From contig CP136898.1 in NCBI GenBank assembly GCA_034359265.1, forward strand, positions 37,409,501 to 37,473,500: a stretch of DNA of 64,000 nucleotides, read 5' to 3'. Position numbers and translations under genes: made by a program. The notes beneath the pieces are model-generated. The model made no database searches and had not been told where the DNA came from. It saw only the letters and a program-made list of their open reading frames with translations. Below, one piece after another: positions 32,620 to 45,110 of the stretch. How positions within the stretch are numbered: position 1 is the stretch's first letter; each line of letters starts with the position of its first letter. The DNA comes from Canna indica. Lineage: Eukaryota > Streptophyta > Magnoliopsida > Zingiberales > Cannaceae.

Positions 32620-33476
32620 CACAACCTAGAAAGCGGAGCACGTAACAAGCAGGACCACCAAACTCGAACACCATGATGAACGTGACTTAGCCGAAGCATT
32701 GCAGTCCGCACAAGATACCCCGAGGACCACTTAGTCGAACATGGAAAAGAGGGCTAGGATAGTGGGATAATGGTTCTTTTTGGTGCTAAATACTTGTAAT
32801 AAAGCACCTATAAATAGCTTCAGCGGATCATGAGAGAGAGAGATCCAACATCAACACACCAAAACTCGTCTTCATCTTATTTTACTAACAATTTATCTTT
32901 ATCTTATCACATTTATTGCTTTTTACCGAATTTACTTCTTTGTTTTAGTTTAGTATCCACAAGATCCAAATCATATCTTTTCGAAATGGTCGATAGCCGT
33001 GCGCCAAACCCACACCTTTGGTGACCTAATCAGCCTACGACATCAGTCAATAGTCGTGCACCAATCCTAGCCTTTGGCAACCTCATCGGCCATGCGATCT
33101 TGCTGATAGCCATTTGCCAACCTTTGCCTTTGGTAACAATCTGCTGATATGTTAAACCAAGCACTTCCTTTAGTAGCTTGGGAATCCATTGCCGAGGAGT
33201 AGATTCCCCTCCTCAGCACCATCATCCGATACTCTTGGGATCTGAAGTGTTTTGCACTTTGGGCTAAGTCTACCTTGACCATTCCTTGGGATAGCTCTCT
33301 GCCACACCTGCACACTCAACCGAACACCCCCTCACCGGCAATCGAAAAAGCAAAACAATGGGTCTTGAAAGAAAAAAAAGCCCAACATCAACACCAACTT
33401 GTCTTTATCTTATTTTATGCAATTTACCATTTCTTTTACTTATCATATCACATTTACTATTTTTTGGGTGGGATAC
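32620..33476. repeat. LTR-like region with internal repeats
   Basis: A TATA-like CCTATAAATAGC lies near 32809. A segment of about 80 bases occurs twice in direct orientation (about 32846-32927 and 33381-33463, each starting CCAACATCAACAC). Between them, about three copies of a 57-base unit run from 32991 to 33165 (GATAGCCGTGC, CAATAGTCGTGC, GATAGCCATTTGC). No protein domain found. Confidence 0.5.
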
Positions 33477-35211
33477 TGTTGGGTCAGCGAGGATAGTGCG
33501 AGCAACAAAATTTTACACGCAGCCGAAATAAAATCGACCCTCTACCCAAACAGATCCATGCATCTCGGTTAAATCAATGCTAGGTTCAAGATTATACCTT
33601 CGAAGATCGAACTCTGTCTTCTACTCCACAAGCCCAAAAACACGGTCTTGCTTCGGATCCAAGGTGTTGCCAAGTGACGAACACCCTCTATGGTTAGCAC
33701 ACGAGCGAACGCAATGAACTGGGCGACTTCGACTACTAGTTCGACTCTATCGGAATTCCTTCTGATCTGGACAAGCACGGAACTCCTTCCATGCTCTTCT
33801 CTCTTTGTCTCTTTTTGGTGGAGGTCGGATGCCTCAAAGGGAGCTCGGCTTCCTTGAAAAGGAGGTCGACTTCCCTTTTGGAAGAGGTCGGCAGCAACCG
33901 GGAGTCATCACTTATCCATCTAAACCATATACGGGTATTTATAGACGCGTCAATCATAATGATCGAGTCATCTCAATCATCGATCAATTCAAAACCTTAT
34001 TCAGAAAATTAAAATGATTTTAATGACCAAATAAAATATATCCTTAATAACAATTGTCAGTGATGAATTTTCTAAATTCAAGATGTCAATTATAATATAT
34101 CCTTTAATATTGAATATTAAAGATACATTACGAATTGTGATATAGGTAATTCTGATAATGAAATCACATTTCGAAATTGAGAAAAATTGATTTCGGTTTG
34201 AAAATTCCTTTTCAAATTCAAAATTAATTCCCAAAATTACCAAGAGAGAATTGCAGGTTAGTGGTCATACGGATCCAATCCTGTGAGTTAACCCTGAGCC
34301 CAATTCGGTTCGCCCTATGTGTGCGACCCTGTAGGTTCACTTAATGTTGGCCTTGGGTTCAGATCACATATGTAACCCACAAATCATAAGCGGCCTCTAA
34401 CAAGACAAGTGAGGTCGATGATCCGAGTAATCTAACTCACAATATGATACTCTATCCTTTTGTCATGCGATATTTGAATCGAGCATAAGACATGGATTAC
34501 ATCATCTTTATATTGCTCAATTTAGTTTTTTGATTCTTGAGTAGACTGACTCAACAAATGACATTGATACTCTTATCAATTCATTTGAGCACAACATGCA
34601 TTTCCTCAGTCACACTCATCAAGGGGCCCAAAAATATCTCTCTCATATATGAGAGGGGCAAATTCCTTCATGACTACACATATTCCTCTGTATAATTCAT
34701 TTCATGTCCAACTGTAGTCCTTATTACCACCCGGTTAAAGATGATGTTAGACTAGGTCAAAACACAGAATTCCTCATGTAGGAATCCATGGTGACATCAG
34801 GTCGGAGGACTGACGTATCACTACTGCTATAGATACACTAATGATATAATCCATGTAGTATTCTCACGTTGGGTCTACCCAATACCATGTTCTCCAACAT
34901 GTGTCTATGATTAGACTTTGATATCACATATCCATGACCAATAAAACATGATCATCGTCAATCAGACTGCATACTAGTATTCATTTATTATCGTTCCAAT
35001 GATAATGATCGATTAGGGACTATTTTGAATTGGATTCTGATTACCCTATGGTTTTACTATCAAGTCTCGTACTTGATGACAATTAGGCGGAGTCAACTAT
35101 TTACGGAATCTATATCAAGTTAAATATGCTCATCATAAATAACAAGATAAGCTTTTCATTTATTAGAAAATGAAAGTAACAATGTCAACATTATTTTATT
35201 GGCCTAGGGCA
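33477..35211 (-). mobile_element. Long LTR of a plant retrotransposon (probably solo)
   Basis: The plus strand runs TGTTGGGTCAGCG ... GGCCTAGGGCA. In sense orientation it therefore starts TGCCCTAGGCCAATAAA, a start I recognise from a widespread plant Copia LTR type. Non-coding for 1735 bases and AT-rich at 34000-34200. I could not find a matching 5-bp TSD (GATAC on the left, CACTA on the right), so one end may be truncated or the element may have recombined. No internal domains on either side. Confidence 0.6.
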
Positions 35212-35219
35212 CACTACTA

Positions 35220-36905
35220 ATAAGAGACGCTTCTTCTGGCCTTAGAGCTCTAAAGCGATCCGGACTCAATTTTCACCAGCATGGCTCGTCGGCCATAGCG
35301 TCATTGCTTCCAGCCTCAAAGGCCTTACACGACCCCTCGTGCGGTCCTGCCTTATGCTCCTCAACGAGCTCGGCTTGACCCCCCGAGCGCAGTCCTCGAT
35401 CCCCAGAGCTGCTACTTTCAGCCTTAGAGCTCTTACACAACGAAGACTCGGTTTTCACTAGCCTCGCTTGTTGGCCATCACGCTACTACTTTCGGCCTCA
35501 GAGCCCTTACTCGACTCCTCTTGCGGTCATGTCTTATGCTCCTCGACGAGCTCGGCTTAACACCCCCTCCCCTCCCCCCCCCCCCCTCGAGTGCGGTCCT
35601 CGGCCCCAGAGCCACTACTTTCGGCCTCAAAGCCCTCACACGACCAGAACTCAGTTTTCACCAGCTTTGCTCATCGGCCATCGTGCCACTACTACTAGTC
35701 TCAGAGCCCTTACTCGACTCCTCGTATGGTCCTGCCTTATGCTCCTCAACGAGCTCGGCTTGACCCCTCGAGCGCGATCATCGTCTCCAGAGCTGCTACT
35801 TCCGGCTAGGGGTGGAAACAGGCCAGGTCTTCGCCTTAACATGTCATGCTTGTATAGTAAAAGATTGGTCTGAGCCTGGCCTGTGGCCTGTTATAGGCTA
35901 TTTTTTCGGCCTGAGCCTGGCCTGTGATCGATTTATAAAGCCTGCTAAAACTTGAAACATGTTTCTAAAATCTACTTCCAAATTTCAATACAAAAATGAT
36001 AACAATAAATTTAAACATAACAACAATTATTATTATTATATTAAATTAAAAAATACATTTTATTATATATAATGTAAATATATAATAAACTAATAATATT
36101 ATATATTTATTATATATTATATATACTACCTTAGCAGGCCCAGGCCAGTCCTGTCAGGCTCAATAGGCCTTATAGTGAGCCTGGGTCTGGCCTTATAAGA
36201 AAAACAAGCCTAGAAATAAGCCTGAGCTTGTTTTTTTTTAAAAGGTCGAATACAAGCCAGGCACAGACCGCCTGGCCTATTTCCACCCCTACTACTGGTC
36301 TTAGAGTCATTACGCGATTAGGACTCGATTTTCATCAGCCTGGCTCGTCGGCCATCGCATTGCTACTTCCAGCCTCAAAGCCCTTACACGACCCCTCGTG
36401 CGGGCCTGCCTTACGCTCCTCGGCAAGCTCAGCTTGACCCCCCGAGCGCGGACCTAGGTCCTAGAGCCTCTACTTTCGGTCTCAGAGCCCTTACGTGATC
36501 ATGACTTGATTTTCACCAGCCTGATTTGTCGACTATAGCGCCACTACTTCTGGCCTCAAAGGCCTTACATGACCACTCGCACGATCCTGCCTTACACTCC
36601 TCGACGTGCTCGCCTTGAACTCCCGAACGTGGTCCTCGACCACAAAGCCGCTACTTTCGGCCTCAAAGCCCTTACACGATCAGGACTTGATTTTCACCAG
36701 CCTGGCTTGTCAGCCATCACACCACTACTACCAGCCTCAAAGCCCTTACTTGACTCCTTAAGTGGTCTTGCCTTACGCTCCTCAACGAGCTCGGCTTGAC
36801 CCCCCGAGCGCGGTCCTCGCCTCCATAGCCGCTACTTCCAGCCTTAGAGCCATTACGCGATCAGGACTCGATTTTCTTCAGCCTAGTTCATCGGCCATCG
36901 TGCCG
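35220..36905. repeat. Tandem array of ~181-bp units (seven copies)
   Basis: The marker TTTTCA/TTTTCT inside GAYTTTTCAYCAGCCTGGC recurs at 35270, 35452, 35655, 36329, 36510, 36691 and 36872. Spacing is 181-182 where nothing is inserted. Each unit contains two diverged halves of about 90 bases, each opening GCCTCAAAGCCCTTACACGA. The array is GC-rich, includes a poly-C run at about 35573-35587, and is interrupted by a MITE. Open frames here simply repeat with the units. The monomer length is satellite-like, but LTR-internal tandem repeats of this length also exist. Confidence 0.85.
35807..36291. mobile_element. hAT-like MITE inside the tandem array
   Basis: Terminal inverted repeats TAGGGGTGGAAACAGGCCAGG and (reverse complement) TAGGGGTGGAAATAGGCCAGG. 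The interior is very AT-rich with many GGCCTGGCCTG-type words near the ends. Adjacent 8-mers CTTCCGGC and CTACTGGT agree at 5 of 8 positions and may be a decayed 8-bp duplication. No coding. Confidence 0.75.
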
Positions 36906-36913
36906 CTACGTCC

Positions 36914-37150
36914 TGTTGGCCCAAGGATTGTTCCTAGGCCTCATTCTCTATTTTGATTATAACAAACATAAAACTAACTCATTTATGGAGTTTTGAGTTA
37001 GGTTGATAGAACGATACGCGTGCGAACCTCATTTGGAAAAATGTCAAGAAACGTCAAAAATGGCTCGGACGACGATCGCGCAAATTCGTAGGATTAGAAT
37101 TAGAAGTTAATGTAATATGCCCTTAGGATATCAACCCAAACCTAATTATA
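36914..37150 (+). repeat. Truncated SIRE/Maximus-like LTR start
   Basis: TGTTGGCCCAAGG followed by ATTTTGATTATAACAAACAT matches the beginning of the solo LTRs at 24665 and (reverse) 17168 in order and spacing. It ends abruptly around 37150 and directly follows the 181-bp array. Confidence 0.5.
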
Positions 37151-39270
37151 ATAAATCTTGATAATATATGTCTCTAAGGGAACTTCTATTAAGGGCAGTT
37201 GAATAGGAAGTTGCAACTGCTATTAGAAGCAAAGTAAGAACCAAAATAAAAGAACACACACAAACACAAGAGGTTTGTTTATGCAGTTCAGTGACAAATC
37301 AGTTACCTAATCTGCGGGGCACTCATCGAACAGATGTCCAATCCACTCTCTATAAGTACAATATAAGTCATCTGGGTTTCACACTCGAAATCTGACTACA
37401 GTACTACAGTGAATTAGAAATAATAAAAACTTATTTGTTATTATAAGTAAATACCAACTTGTCTCTCTATGACATCTCAGCCACAGAGTTTTGTCCTCCA
37501 CACAACCTTGTGTTGTAGTGAGCTATAAAACCGAAACCAATCTTCTCCTGAAGATAAGAAATGAAAATTGTTGCCTTTCTGCACTCAACATTCTCAACTC
37601 CTCTCAATAATTGGCAACACAGTGTTCGTACATGGAGAGAGTTGCAAATCAGATCTTTCCATCGAAATTTATATGAGACAATCGAAAGACCTGAATCGAT
37701 GTTGTTCATAACTATTGATCTTTAATTAGTCTTTAGTTCAAATCAAACAGTCATCGATTTGAGCGGCCAACATTGAAAACATCATAAACACATGAACAAA
37801 GAGTAACACCCTGAACATAAAGAGTAGGAAACTCTCCACTAGTCATAATACCCAAAACGGACAAACAATACATAAATAACGATGATTAATAATACCAGAG
37901 ATATCAAGAGAATCATCATCAATATTGAAGTCCAACAGTCATCTCATTCTCAACAAACTTATCCAAAAAGCCTCAGACTGTAGACTGTCCTTTCATAGTT
38001 GAAACTATCATCATATAGGCAAAACTCCTCATAGTTGTGTCTGTGCATAAAACTGAGAATTCACCAGGAACACTTTTGCCAAATACAACAGTTGGAATAG
38101 TGATTGTTTCAAGTCTTGCATCAACAATTTTAACTGCCTCAGATACAGTTTCAACTGTGACTGTCTTAGCCCTAAGAATAGGAGAAAACAAAGGAGATCC
38201 AGTCTTTCCTGGAATTAAGTCAAGCTCTTCATCAGGTAAAAAAAGCACCAATATCTACTATCTTTAGAAGAATCATCATTAAAATACAGAGCTAGAAGAA
38301 ATATTGACTTCATCTTTACCCTCACCCTCAGAAGATAATTTCTCCCCCTTAGGTTTAGGAAATTTAGAAAGGAATTTGAGGGTTTCAGATACTATACCTT
38401 TACCATTTCTTCTTAGATGGCGGTCAATAGATCTTCTCCGTGATTTCTTTTTTAGATTTTGACCTTGAGAGGTAGAAGGTGGACATAATTTATCAGGAGA
38501 CAGAACTGGAATATGTGTTTCTTTTTTATCAGGAGGACTTGAAAACATCATTTCCTTTGCTAAGGAAGCAGTCATCTCTTTCTTGAAACTCATCTTGCTA
38601 ATTTTATAGCCCATCATTGAAACATTTGATTAGACACATGAGAGGTAGACAAGAAGAGGCTTGAAGAGATCGAGAGAGTGTCGATTATTTTTCAAGGCAA
38701 TGTACCGAGTTGTAACGCCAAGATAACATAATTGAGGACATAAATCTCATCTGTTCGGATTCTCATAAATAGCAGCCTCTCGTCGAAATCGAGAACTTAA
38801 AAAAAAATTAATGAGCAATAAGAGGAGTATTGAAGGTACGAAATACCCGCCGAAAACCAATAATGAAGAAAAAGAACCTTCAATGAACAAGGTAAGTGGA
38901 ACATTAATTAAAAGTCTCTTCAATTATTCCACTCCCCCATAAAAATTGCTTCACATGACACAGTCCTAGAGCAGATCTCAACTGCTCAAACTTTTTTCCA
39001 CTTAATGCCTTTGTGAATATATCTGCAACCTATTTATCTGTATGAATGTATTCCAGTTGCAATTTCTTTCTTTCGACTAGTTCCCTGATGTAATGAAAGC
39101 GAATGTCAATGTGTTTAGTGCTGGAATACATTACAGGGTTTTTTGAGATATTTATAGCATTGGTATTATCATAGTATAGAATCATTTCTTCCTGTTCGAA
39201 ATCATAATCAATCAACATATTCCTCATCCAAATGTGCTCTGTTCTGCAACTGTCTGCTGCCAAGTAAATT
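37150..39270 (-). mobile_element. Degraded Copia remnant, 3' portion
   Basis: Minus-strand RNase H is readable at 39263-39030 (CRTEHIWMRNMLIDYDF, YYDNTNAINISKNPV, STKHIDIRFHYIRELV). It then has a stop and the residual VADIFTKAL segment (about 39010). A purine tract GGGGGAGTGGAATAA on the minus strand (about 38925-38940) marks where the 3' LTR should begin. The open frames at 38617-38279 and 38251-37973 lie in the LTR or downstream region and are unidentified. The 5' part of the element is missing beyond 39270. The D-N-T-x-A-I-N-x-S-K-N-P motif fits SIRE/Tork-type Copia. Confidence 0.6.
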
Positions 39271-39279
39271 GTCCGGTGA

Positions 39280-40150
39280 GGGCCCCGCAGATCTGCGTAA
39301 ATAATTCTTTATGTTTGCATGTTTCTTTGTGGTTATTATTTTGTTTCTTACCCTGTTTCTTGGAAGCAGTTACATAAGCCGTTGCAACTTCGCCTGTAAT
39401 TATCGTTTTACAAAAGTTTCCTTAGAGACTATTCTGTCAATTAGTATCATATTTTAGTTGGTATCTTAGTAATTAATTAGTATAATGTTTTAGTTCTGGT
39501 TTTTGTTGATTTTGGACTATATTATTTGGTGGGTATTCTTTTAATGGTAATTGTTATATGTTTTTTCTTATGTATTGGTGGTAATGACTTGTTAGTTGTT
39601 ATAATTGGAGATGAATCTTGGAGTATGTTATATAGTTATTTTGGATTAATGACTTGGTAATTTATTAATTATTTTACTAAAATATATTATTTTAATATTT
39701 TTTATTAAATATAGTGCAGATATAGATGCAGATGCGGTGCAGATACGAATATGCAGATGTGAGGTGCAGTGCAAATGCGAATAATGCGATATCTACACCG
39801 TATTTGATCCGCTGCTATCCCTAGTCTAAAGTGAGCTCCTCACCAACATCTTCTCGCCAAGCGCCACCATTGATACATGTTTATGTTCATCGTCATTATC
39901 CCCCGGCTGAGATACATTTTTCTTTCTATTATTTTTTCATTTTGTTAATTTTCCCAATCTATTCCTCTTTTATTCCAAAGATCATGATCAAATCTGACCA
40001 TCCTTCACCACATCGATGGTCGATTAATGTCGGTGTCCACCACCAGCGAGACGAACAAATGTTTTGTTTATAAATTATTGTTTAATATTGATCTTAAATA
40101 TTAATATTCATATATTACTGAATTAAATTTTTGATTATTATTATTGTAAA
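39280..40150. other. No gene; possible hAT-type MITE end
   Basis: AT-rich. At about 39715-39828 the words GCAGATGCGGTGCAGAT repeat, and the stretch ends GCTATCCCTAGT, like one terminus of a known style of hAT MITE. No matching left end was found. The 80-codon frame at 39831-40073 has no domain. Confidence 0.4.
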
Positions 40151-40156
40151 ACAAAA

Positions 40157-41363
40157 ATATTCAAAATATTGTTTCATAGTTTTTTATATTAAAATTGTTG
40201 ATATATTATTGACATCATTATTAATTTATATATTTTTAGAATAATATATTGATTAATATTGTTTAAAATATTTATAATGTTGAATATCACTCATTATTGA
40301 ATTAATTAATTATTAATATAATATATTATTGTTAATTACAATACATTTTGAGTGGAGATTGATATTATTAAAATTTAGTGTTGATTAATATTACTATAGA
40401 TGTATATTTATTAATTTAGCAATTAAAATGGTCAATTAAGTTAGTTTATTAGTTATTAATATTATTGTTGTTATAACCCCCAACCCTTCCTTTTTTTATA
40501 ATTTTGTTATATTATTCATCTTTTCTCCGACAACTCTAGGTCATATAGTCATACGTAAATATTCAAAATATTATTTCATAGTTTTTTATATTAAAATTGT
40601 TAATATATTTTTGACATCATTATTAATTTATATTGTTTTAGAATAATATATTGATTAATATTGTTTAAAATATTTATAATGTTGAATATCACTCATTATT
40701 GAATTAATTAATTATTAATATCATATATTATTGTTAACTACAATACATTTTGAGTGGAGATTGATGTTATTAAAATTTAGTGTTGATTAATATTACTATA
40801 GATGTATATTTGTTAATTTAGCGATTAAAATTATCAACTAAGTTAGTTTATTAGTTATTAATATTATTGTTGTTATAACCTCCGACCCTTCCTTTTTTAT
40901 ATAATTTTGTAATATCGTTCATCTTTTCTCCGACAACTCTAGGCCATATAGTCATATGTAAATATTCAAAATATTGTTTCATGGTTTTTTATATTAAAAT
41001 TATTAATATATTATGGACATCATTATTAATTTATATTATTTTAGAATAATATATTGATTAATATTGTTTAAAATATTTATAATGTTGAATATCACTCATT
41101 ATTGAATTAATTAATTATTAATATCATACATTATTGTTAATTACAATACATTTTGAGTGGAGATTGATGTTATTAAAATTTAGTGTTGATTAATATTACT
41201 ATAGATGTAGATTTGTTAATTTAGCGATCAAAATTGTCAACTAAGTTAGTTTATTAGTTATTACTATTATTGTTGTTATAACTCCTAACCCTTCCTTTTT
41301 TATATAATTTTGTAATATGGTTCATCTTTTTTCCGACAACTCTAGGTCATATAGTCATACGTT
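40157..41363. repeat. Three tandem copies of a ~402-bp AT-rich repeat
   Basis: ATTCAAAATATT begins units at 40159, 40561 and 40964 (spacing 402 and 403). Each unit ends with CTCTAGGTCATATAGTCAT near 40550, 40955 and 41360. Units differ by a few percent. No coding capacity. Very AT-rich, with many TTAATATT words. Confidence 0.92.
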
Positions 41364-41480
41364 ACTATGTTCCTCAACCATGCATGAATTAAAATAAGTT
41401 TACTTATAAAAAATATAAGCTTACTTAATAATATTATACAAAAGAATAATAATTATAAAAAAGACTATTTGAAAAGCTAG

Positions 41481-41636
41481 TCATTGATGACCCTTGATGG
41501 ATTCACCTATATAAGCCGCGATTAACATTGCAAAAATAAGAGCTTCAATACCACTTGTAAATAATATAAGAAATATGACAAGTATAGGAACTATCGAAAG
41601 GACTAAAGAAACAAGAATATTAGTTAAGACTTCCAT
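41481..41636 (-). pseudogene. atpI: Plastid atpI fragment in nuclear DNA (old NUPT)
   Basis: The minus-strand frame of 51 codons plus TGA ends with [20 protein letters not shown] followed by ESIKGHQ. This corresponds to the C terminus of the chloroplast ATP synthase CF0 subunit a (usual form [25 protein letters not shown]). The N-terminal part of the match ([16 protein letters not shown]) aligns to the preceding transmembrane segment. The first three quarters of the gene are missing. Many substitutions show it is old, yet the frame has no stop before the native C terminus. It is flanked by AT-rich repeats and no other plastid gene is seen nearby. Confidence 0.8.
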
Positions 41637-41699
41637 TAATTATATTGTTTGTATTTATTATGAATATTGATATTAATTATAAAATTATAAATATATTGA

Positions 41700-42057
41700 T
41701 GTATTTATTTGTTAGTTATGCGATTGTAACTGTGATACATAATTTCAACCATCAACAACGGGATAGCTATTGTTTCATCGTTGATAGTCAGTGATACACA
41801 ATTATTACTAACAATAATGGCTATTACAAATAGTACAACTAATGTTCCATCATAAATAGTTGTGATACACAACTGCCACTAATGGTCAGTAATAGAAAGA
41901 TAGCTGCTACTTATTTGCATTGATAATCGTGATATACAATCATGACCATCAACAATGTAATAATTTTTGTTTCGTCACTTATATATGGCTATAATATACA
42001 ACTGTTACACTAATGACCATCAACTACATGACAACCACTATTCTGTCGTTGATAGCT
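41700..42057. repeat. Degenerate short repeats, possibly transposon subterminal region
   Basis: Variants of ATCGTTGATAG and GTGATACACAACT recur many times in both orientations. This style matches CACTA-type subterminal repeats, and a TAGTG at 42587-42591 could be an end, but no opposite terminus or TSD was identified. Confidence 0.3.
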
Positions 42058-42506
42058 AAGGGTAAGCATCGATCGGTTCGATTAATTAATCGAATCGAAA
42101 AAATTTGATTAATTCGATTTGGTTCATTTACTGAATTCAATTTGGACATTGATCGATCAAATGGATATATAACACCCTAAACACTAAAGCAAACCATGTT
42201 ATTTTATATAACTCTTACAAACTTAAATTATATCTACAATTATAAATTAAAATAACTATTATATATCTCACTAGGATCTAAACTTATTTGACATAAAATT
42301 TTATTTTATTTAACTTGAATTATAATTCGATTAATTCTGTAAATTAATCAAACTATTTGATTAATTTATCGAATCGAATCGAAAACTTTTTAAAAAAAAT
42401 TATGGTTAATTGAACCGAAAATTAATTGGACAAATCGATCTGATTAATTCGATTTTGATTCAATTGGTTAATCAATTTTTTCGATTAATCGATAAATTTT
42501 ACTCAC
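42058..42506. mobile_element. hAT-type MITE
   Basis: Ends read AAGGGTAAGCATCGAT and (reverse complement) GTGAGTAAAATTTATCGAT. Flanking 8-mers TGATAGCT (42050-42057) and TGATAGCC (42507-42514) match at 7 of 8. Subterminal GATTAATTAATCGAATCGAAAA words are inverted at the other end. No coding. Confidence 0.75.
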
Positions 42507-42599
42507 TGATAGCCGTTATATAACTTATTGTTGGTGACTATAAGCAATGGTTTTTACCATCGTTGCGTCCAAAATGCCTCTCGGTGTAGTGATGGTAGC

Positions 42600-44220
42600 G
42601 ACTGATTACCATCGACTACAGAAAATTAGCCGATGACTAAAAGCGAGGGTTCGACGCCATGCTAATCTCATCAACAACGGTTGATTAATGAGAAGTTCTT
42701 ATTGACCTTTTAAATCTCATCGTAAGCTAATAAGTTGAAAGTCTTCAAGATTTCAAAAGAGATCAAAAAAATTGGTTATTAAGTAAATTGAATATTACAG
42801 TAAATCAAATTCCTTCTTAAAGTACATAATAATATTCTCACTTAGAAATATAGTAAATATATCAAGAAATTATTATCCGTTGAAATTGATTTAAAATATA
42901 TCAAGACTTAGTAGAAGTAAGCACAAGGCTTCTCGGGTCGGGTCTATGCTGCCATGTACAGATTTGGACCATTGACACCTCTAGACACCAGAACTATTTT
43001 TAGTGGGTAAACCTCGGTTAAAAATTTGGAATGTTTTAGAAAGAAAAATTACAATTTTTGATATGATAAATTATTAATACGTGCTAATGTTGGCTTTAGG
43101 AACAATCAATTAATGGTGGGCCCATGATTGAAATGGAACTGAGAAAAAGTACCCCACTGAATTGGTGGGGAGGACAATTATCCATCTTTATGTAAAAGTA
43201 AGTATTACATCATGAGTTTGTTGACATACTTATACTGGGCCCACTCACATGTTTTTGCTAATTAATTAATTATCTCCTATCATAAATATTGATTTCATTT
43301 CTTTATAGTTGATCAATAATTGAAAATTATAAGATGATTAATTATAAAGCAATTTCTTTAAATCATAACATGGATCATAACAAAGATTTGATACTTCTCG
43401 GATTCATAATTTTTTTTCTCAATACTCTCGAACTTCCTTCGAGTTCGATCTGATATTCGATTTCAGACTTTTGTAAAAATTTAAAAACTGATTTTCTTTA
43501 GAATTTATTGTCACAATTATAAATAATACATATAACATATTATATTTATCAAAAAATAATAAATTGATCTTATTTGTTATAGTTTCACATTTTAAAAAAA
43601 GTCTACAACTTATTATATTATCAAGAATTTCTAGCTATTATCAATAATATATTAAATAAACCTATTAAAAATATCGTATATATTATATCTATCATTATAG
43701 TTATAAAAAAAAATGATGAATTGATATTACTTATTCAAGGTGTGGAACCTACTATATTTCATACTTTTATAAAAGTCGGGAACCAAATATCATGTTCTAA
43801 GAAAAAAGTTATGAAGTTGGAAATTTTTATATCTTTGTTATGGATTAAATTTTTTTCCTAATCAATGTTATGGTTTAGGAAATTACCAAATTAATTGATT
43901 AATTAAAATACCTAAACAATAAAGAATTGTTGCGTCTGTACCAAAACTTCATTAATTATGAGCAGAATTTACACTAATTAGTCGTGAAATTAAAAGGAAT
44001 GAATTGAATTATATATCTGTACACAAGCAATAGACTGTATTCAGTGATTGCGGTGGTCTAATAATTGTAGCCGTACAATATTCTCAAGGATCCTTAATTA
44101 GGTCTATTGCTTCTAATTGTAGTTTAATTTATTTATAAATAATGTTTAATAAACAAACCAACTCTACCAACTGCGTAATTATTAATTTTTGAAAAACAAT
44201 TAAATTATTAAATTATTTTC
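42600..44220. other. No gene recognised
   Basis: AT-rich intergenic sequence without a supported open frame, repeat array or transposon end. Confidence 0.6.
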
Positions 44221-44224
44221 TTCG

Positions 44225-45110
44225 TAGAAGGGATGTGCATGGGTACCCGATAGACTCGAAATTGGTGGAAACTTATTCGATCGGGTAGGTTCCGAGTAGA
44301 TCCAAATCAAATTCAGGTAGAGTTCGATATAAAAATTAAGGAACTAGTTAAAATCGATTTCGATTTCGGATCCAACACATTGGTACACAGAATCATAACC
44401 GGAATCGATACTCGAAACATGTACCATAGAACCTGTAAATTTACGAGTTCCAACAGGATGGTCAGAACTTATAAATAAATAGATTCCGACAACGTACCCA
44501 AAATCTATAAATGAACATGTTTCAACAAGGTACATGAAATTTGTAAATGAATATGGACTGGACTAGCACTATCATATTAGGTCCAGAAGCGTCTACACAC
44601 ATGAATCAAACTCAAGTCAAGCTAGATGGCTTAGTCCGGGAGCTCCATCCGGCCATATAAGGACACTTATGTCCTCATTAATTATGAGAGATTCGATAAT
44701 TACGAGTTTGACATCTTCGAGATCAACCTCGACCCATTCTGAGAACATCCCTACGAGATTATCGGGCGACATCATCGCCATACATTCCTCATCCTGCACT
44801 ATATATACAAACACGATCCTCCCAGATACATCTAGATTTCAATTTCTATTACTCTCAGTTGAAACTCATTTTTACTTGAGCATTAGAGTATCTTTTGCGG
44901 GTTCCCTCGTCGGAGTCGCATCGGATCACATCACCTCGACTTTAGGCAACGACAAAATATACTCCAACAAGGTACCTGAGATATGTACCTTAAATTCTGC
45001 AAATGAAAGTTTTAATAGGGTATTCAAAATTTATACTACATCATACATTATAGGTAGGGTCCGATTCTAAATCCCAATAGAATAGGATCCGATTCTAAAT
45101 CCCAATAGGA
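44225..45110. repeat. Repeat remnants upstream of the phosphatase gene
   Basis: At 44231 GGGATGTGCATGGGTACCCGA resembles one end of a hAT-like repeat. At about 44640-44930 a stretch with ACTATATATACAAAC and CTTGAGCATTAGAGTATCTTTTGCGGG resembles the end of a Gypsy LTR, similar in order to 420-580. A 24-base unit GATTCTAAATCCCAATAG(A/G)AT is duplicated at 45062-45110. No gene. Confidence 0.4.

Noticed and set aside
35212..35230. CACTACTAATAAG as a CACTA terminus
   Set aside because: No subterminal repeats follow, and the base context is the junction between an LTR end and the tandem array.
35220..36905. Repeated 60-115 codon open frames in the 181-bp array
   Set aside because: The same peptide words recur with the DNA period, so they reflect the tandem repeat and not a protein family.
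38279..38617. 112-codon basic, Ser-rich frame as a new protein
   Set aside because: It lies between a Copia RNase H remnant and LTR-like DNA and has no start context or homology that I can name; retained only as part of the remnant.
41700..42060. CRISPR-like or regulatory repeat array
   Set aside because: The repeats are degenerate, irregularly spaced and in both orientations, more like transposon subterminal DNA.
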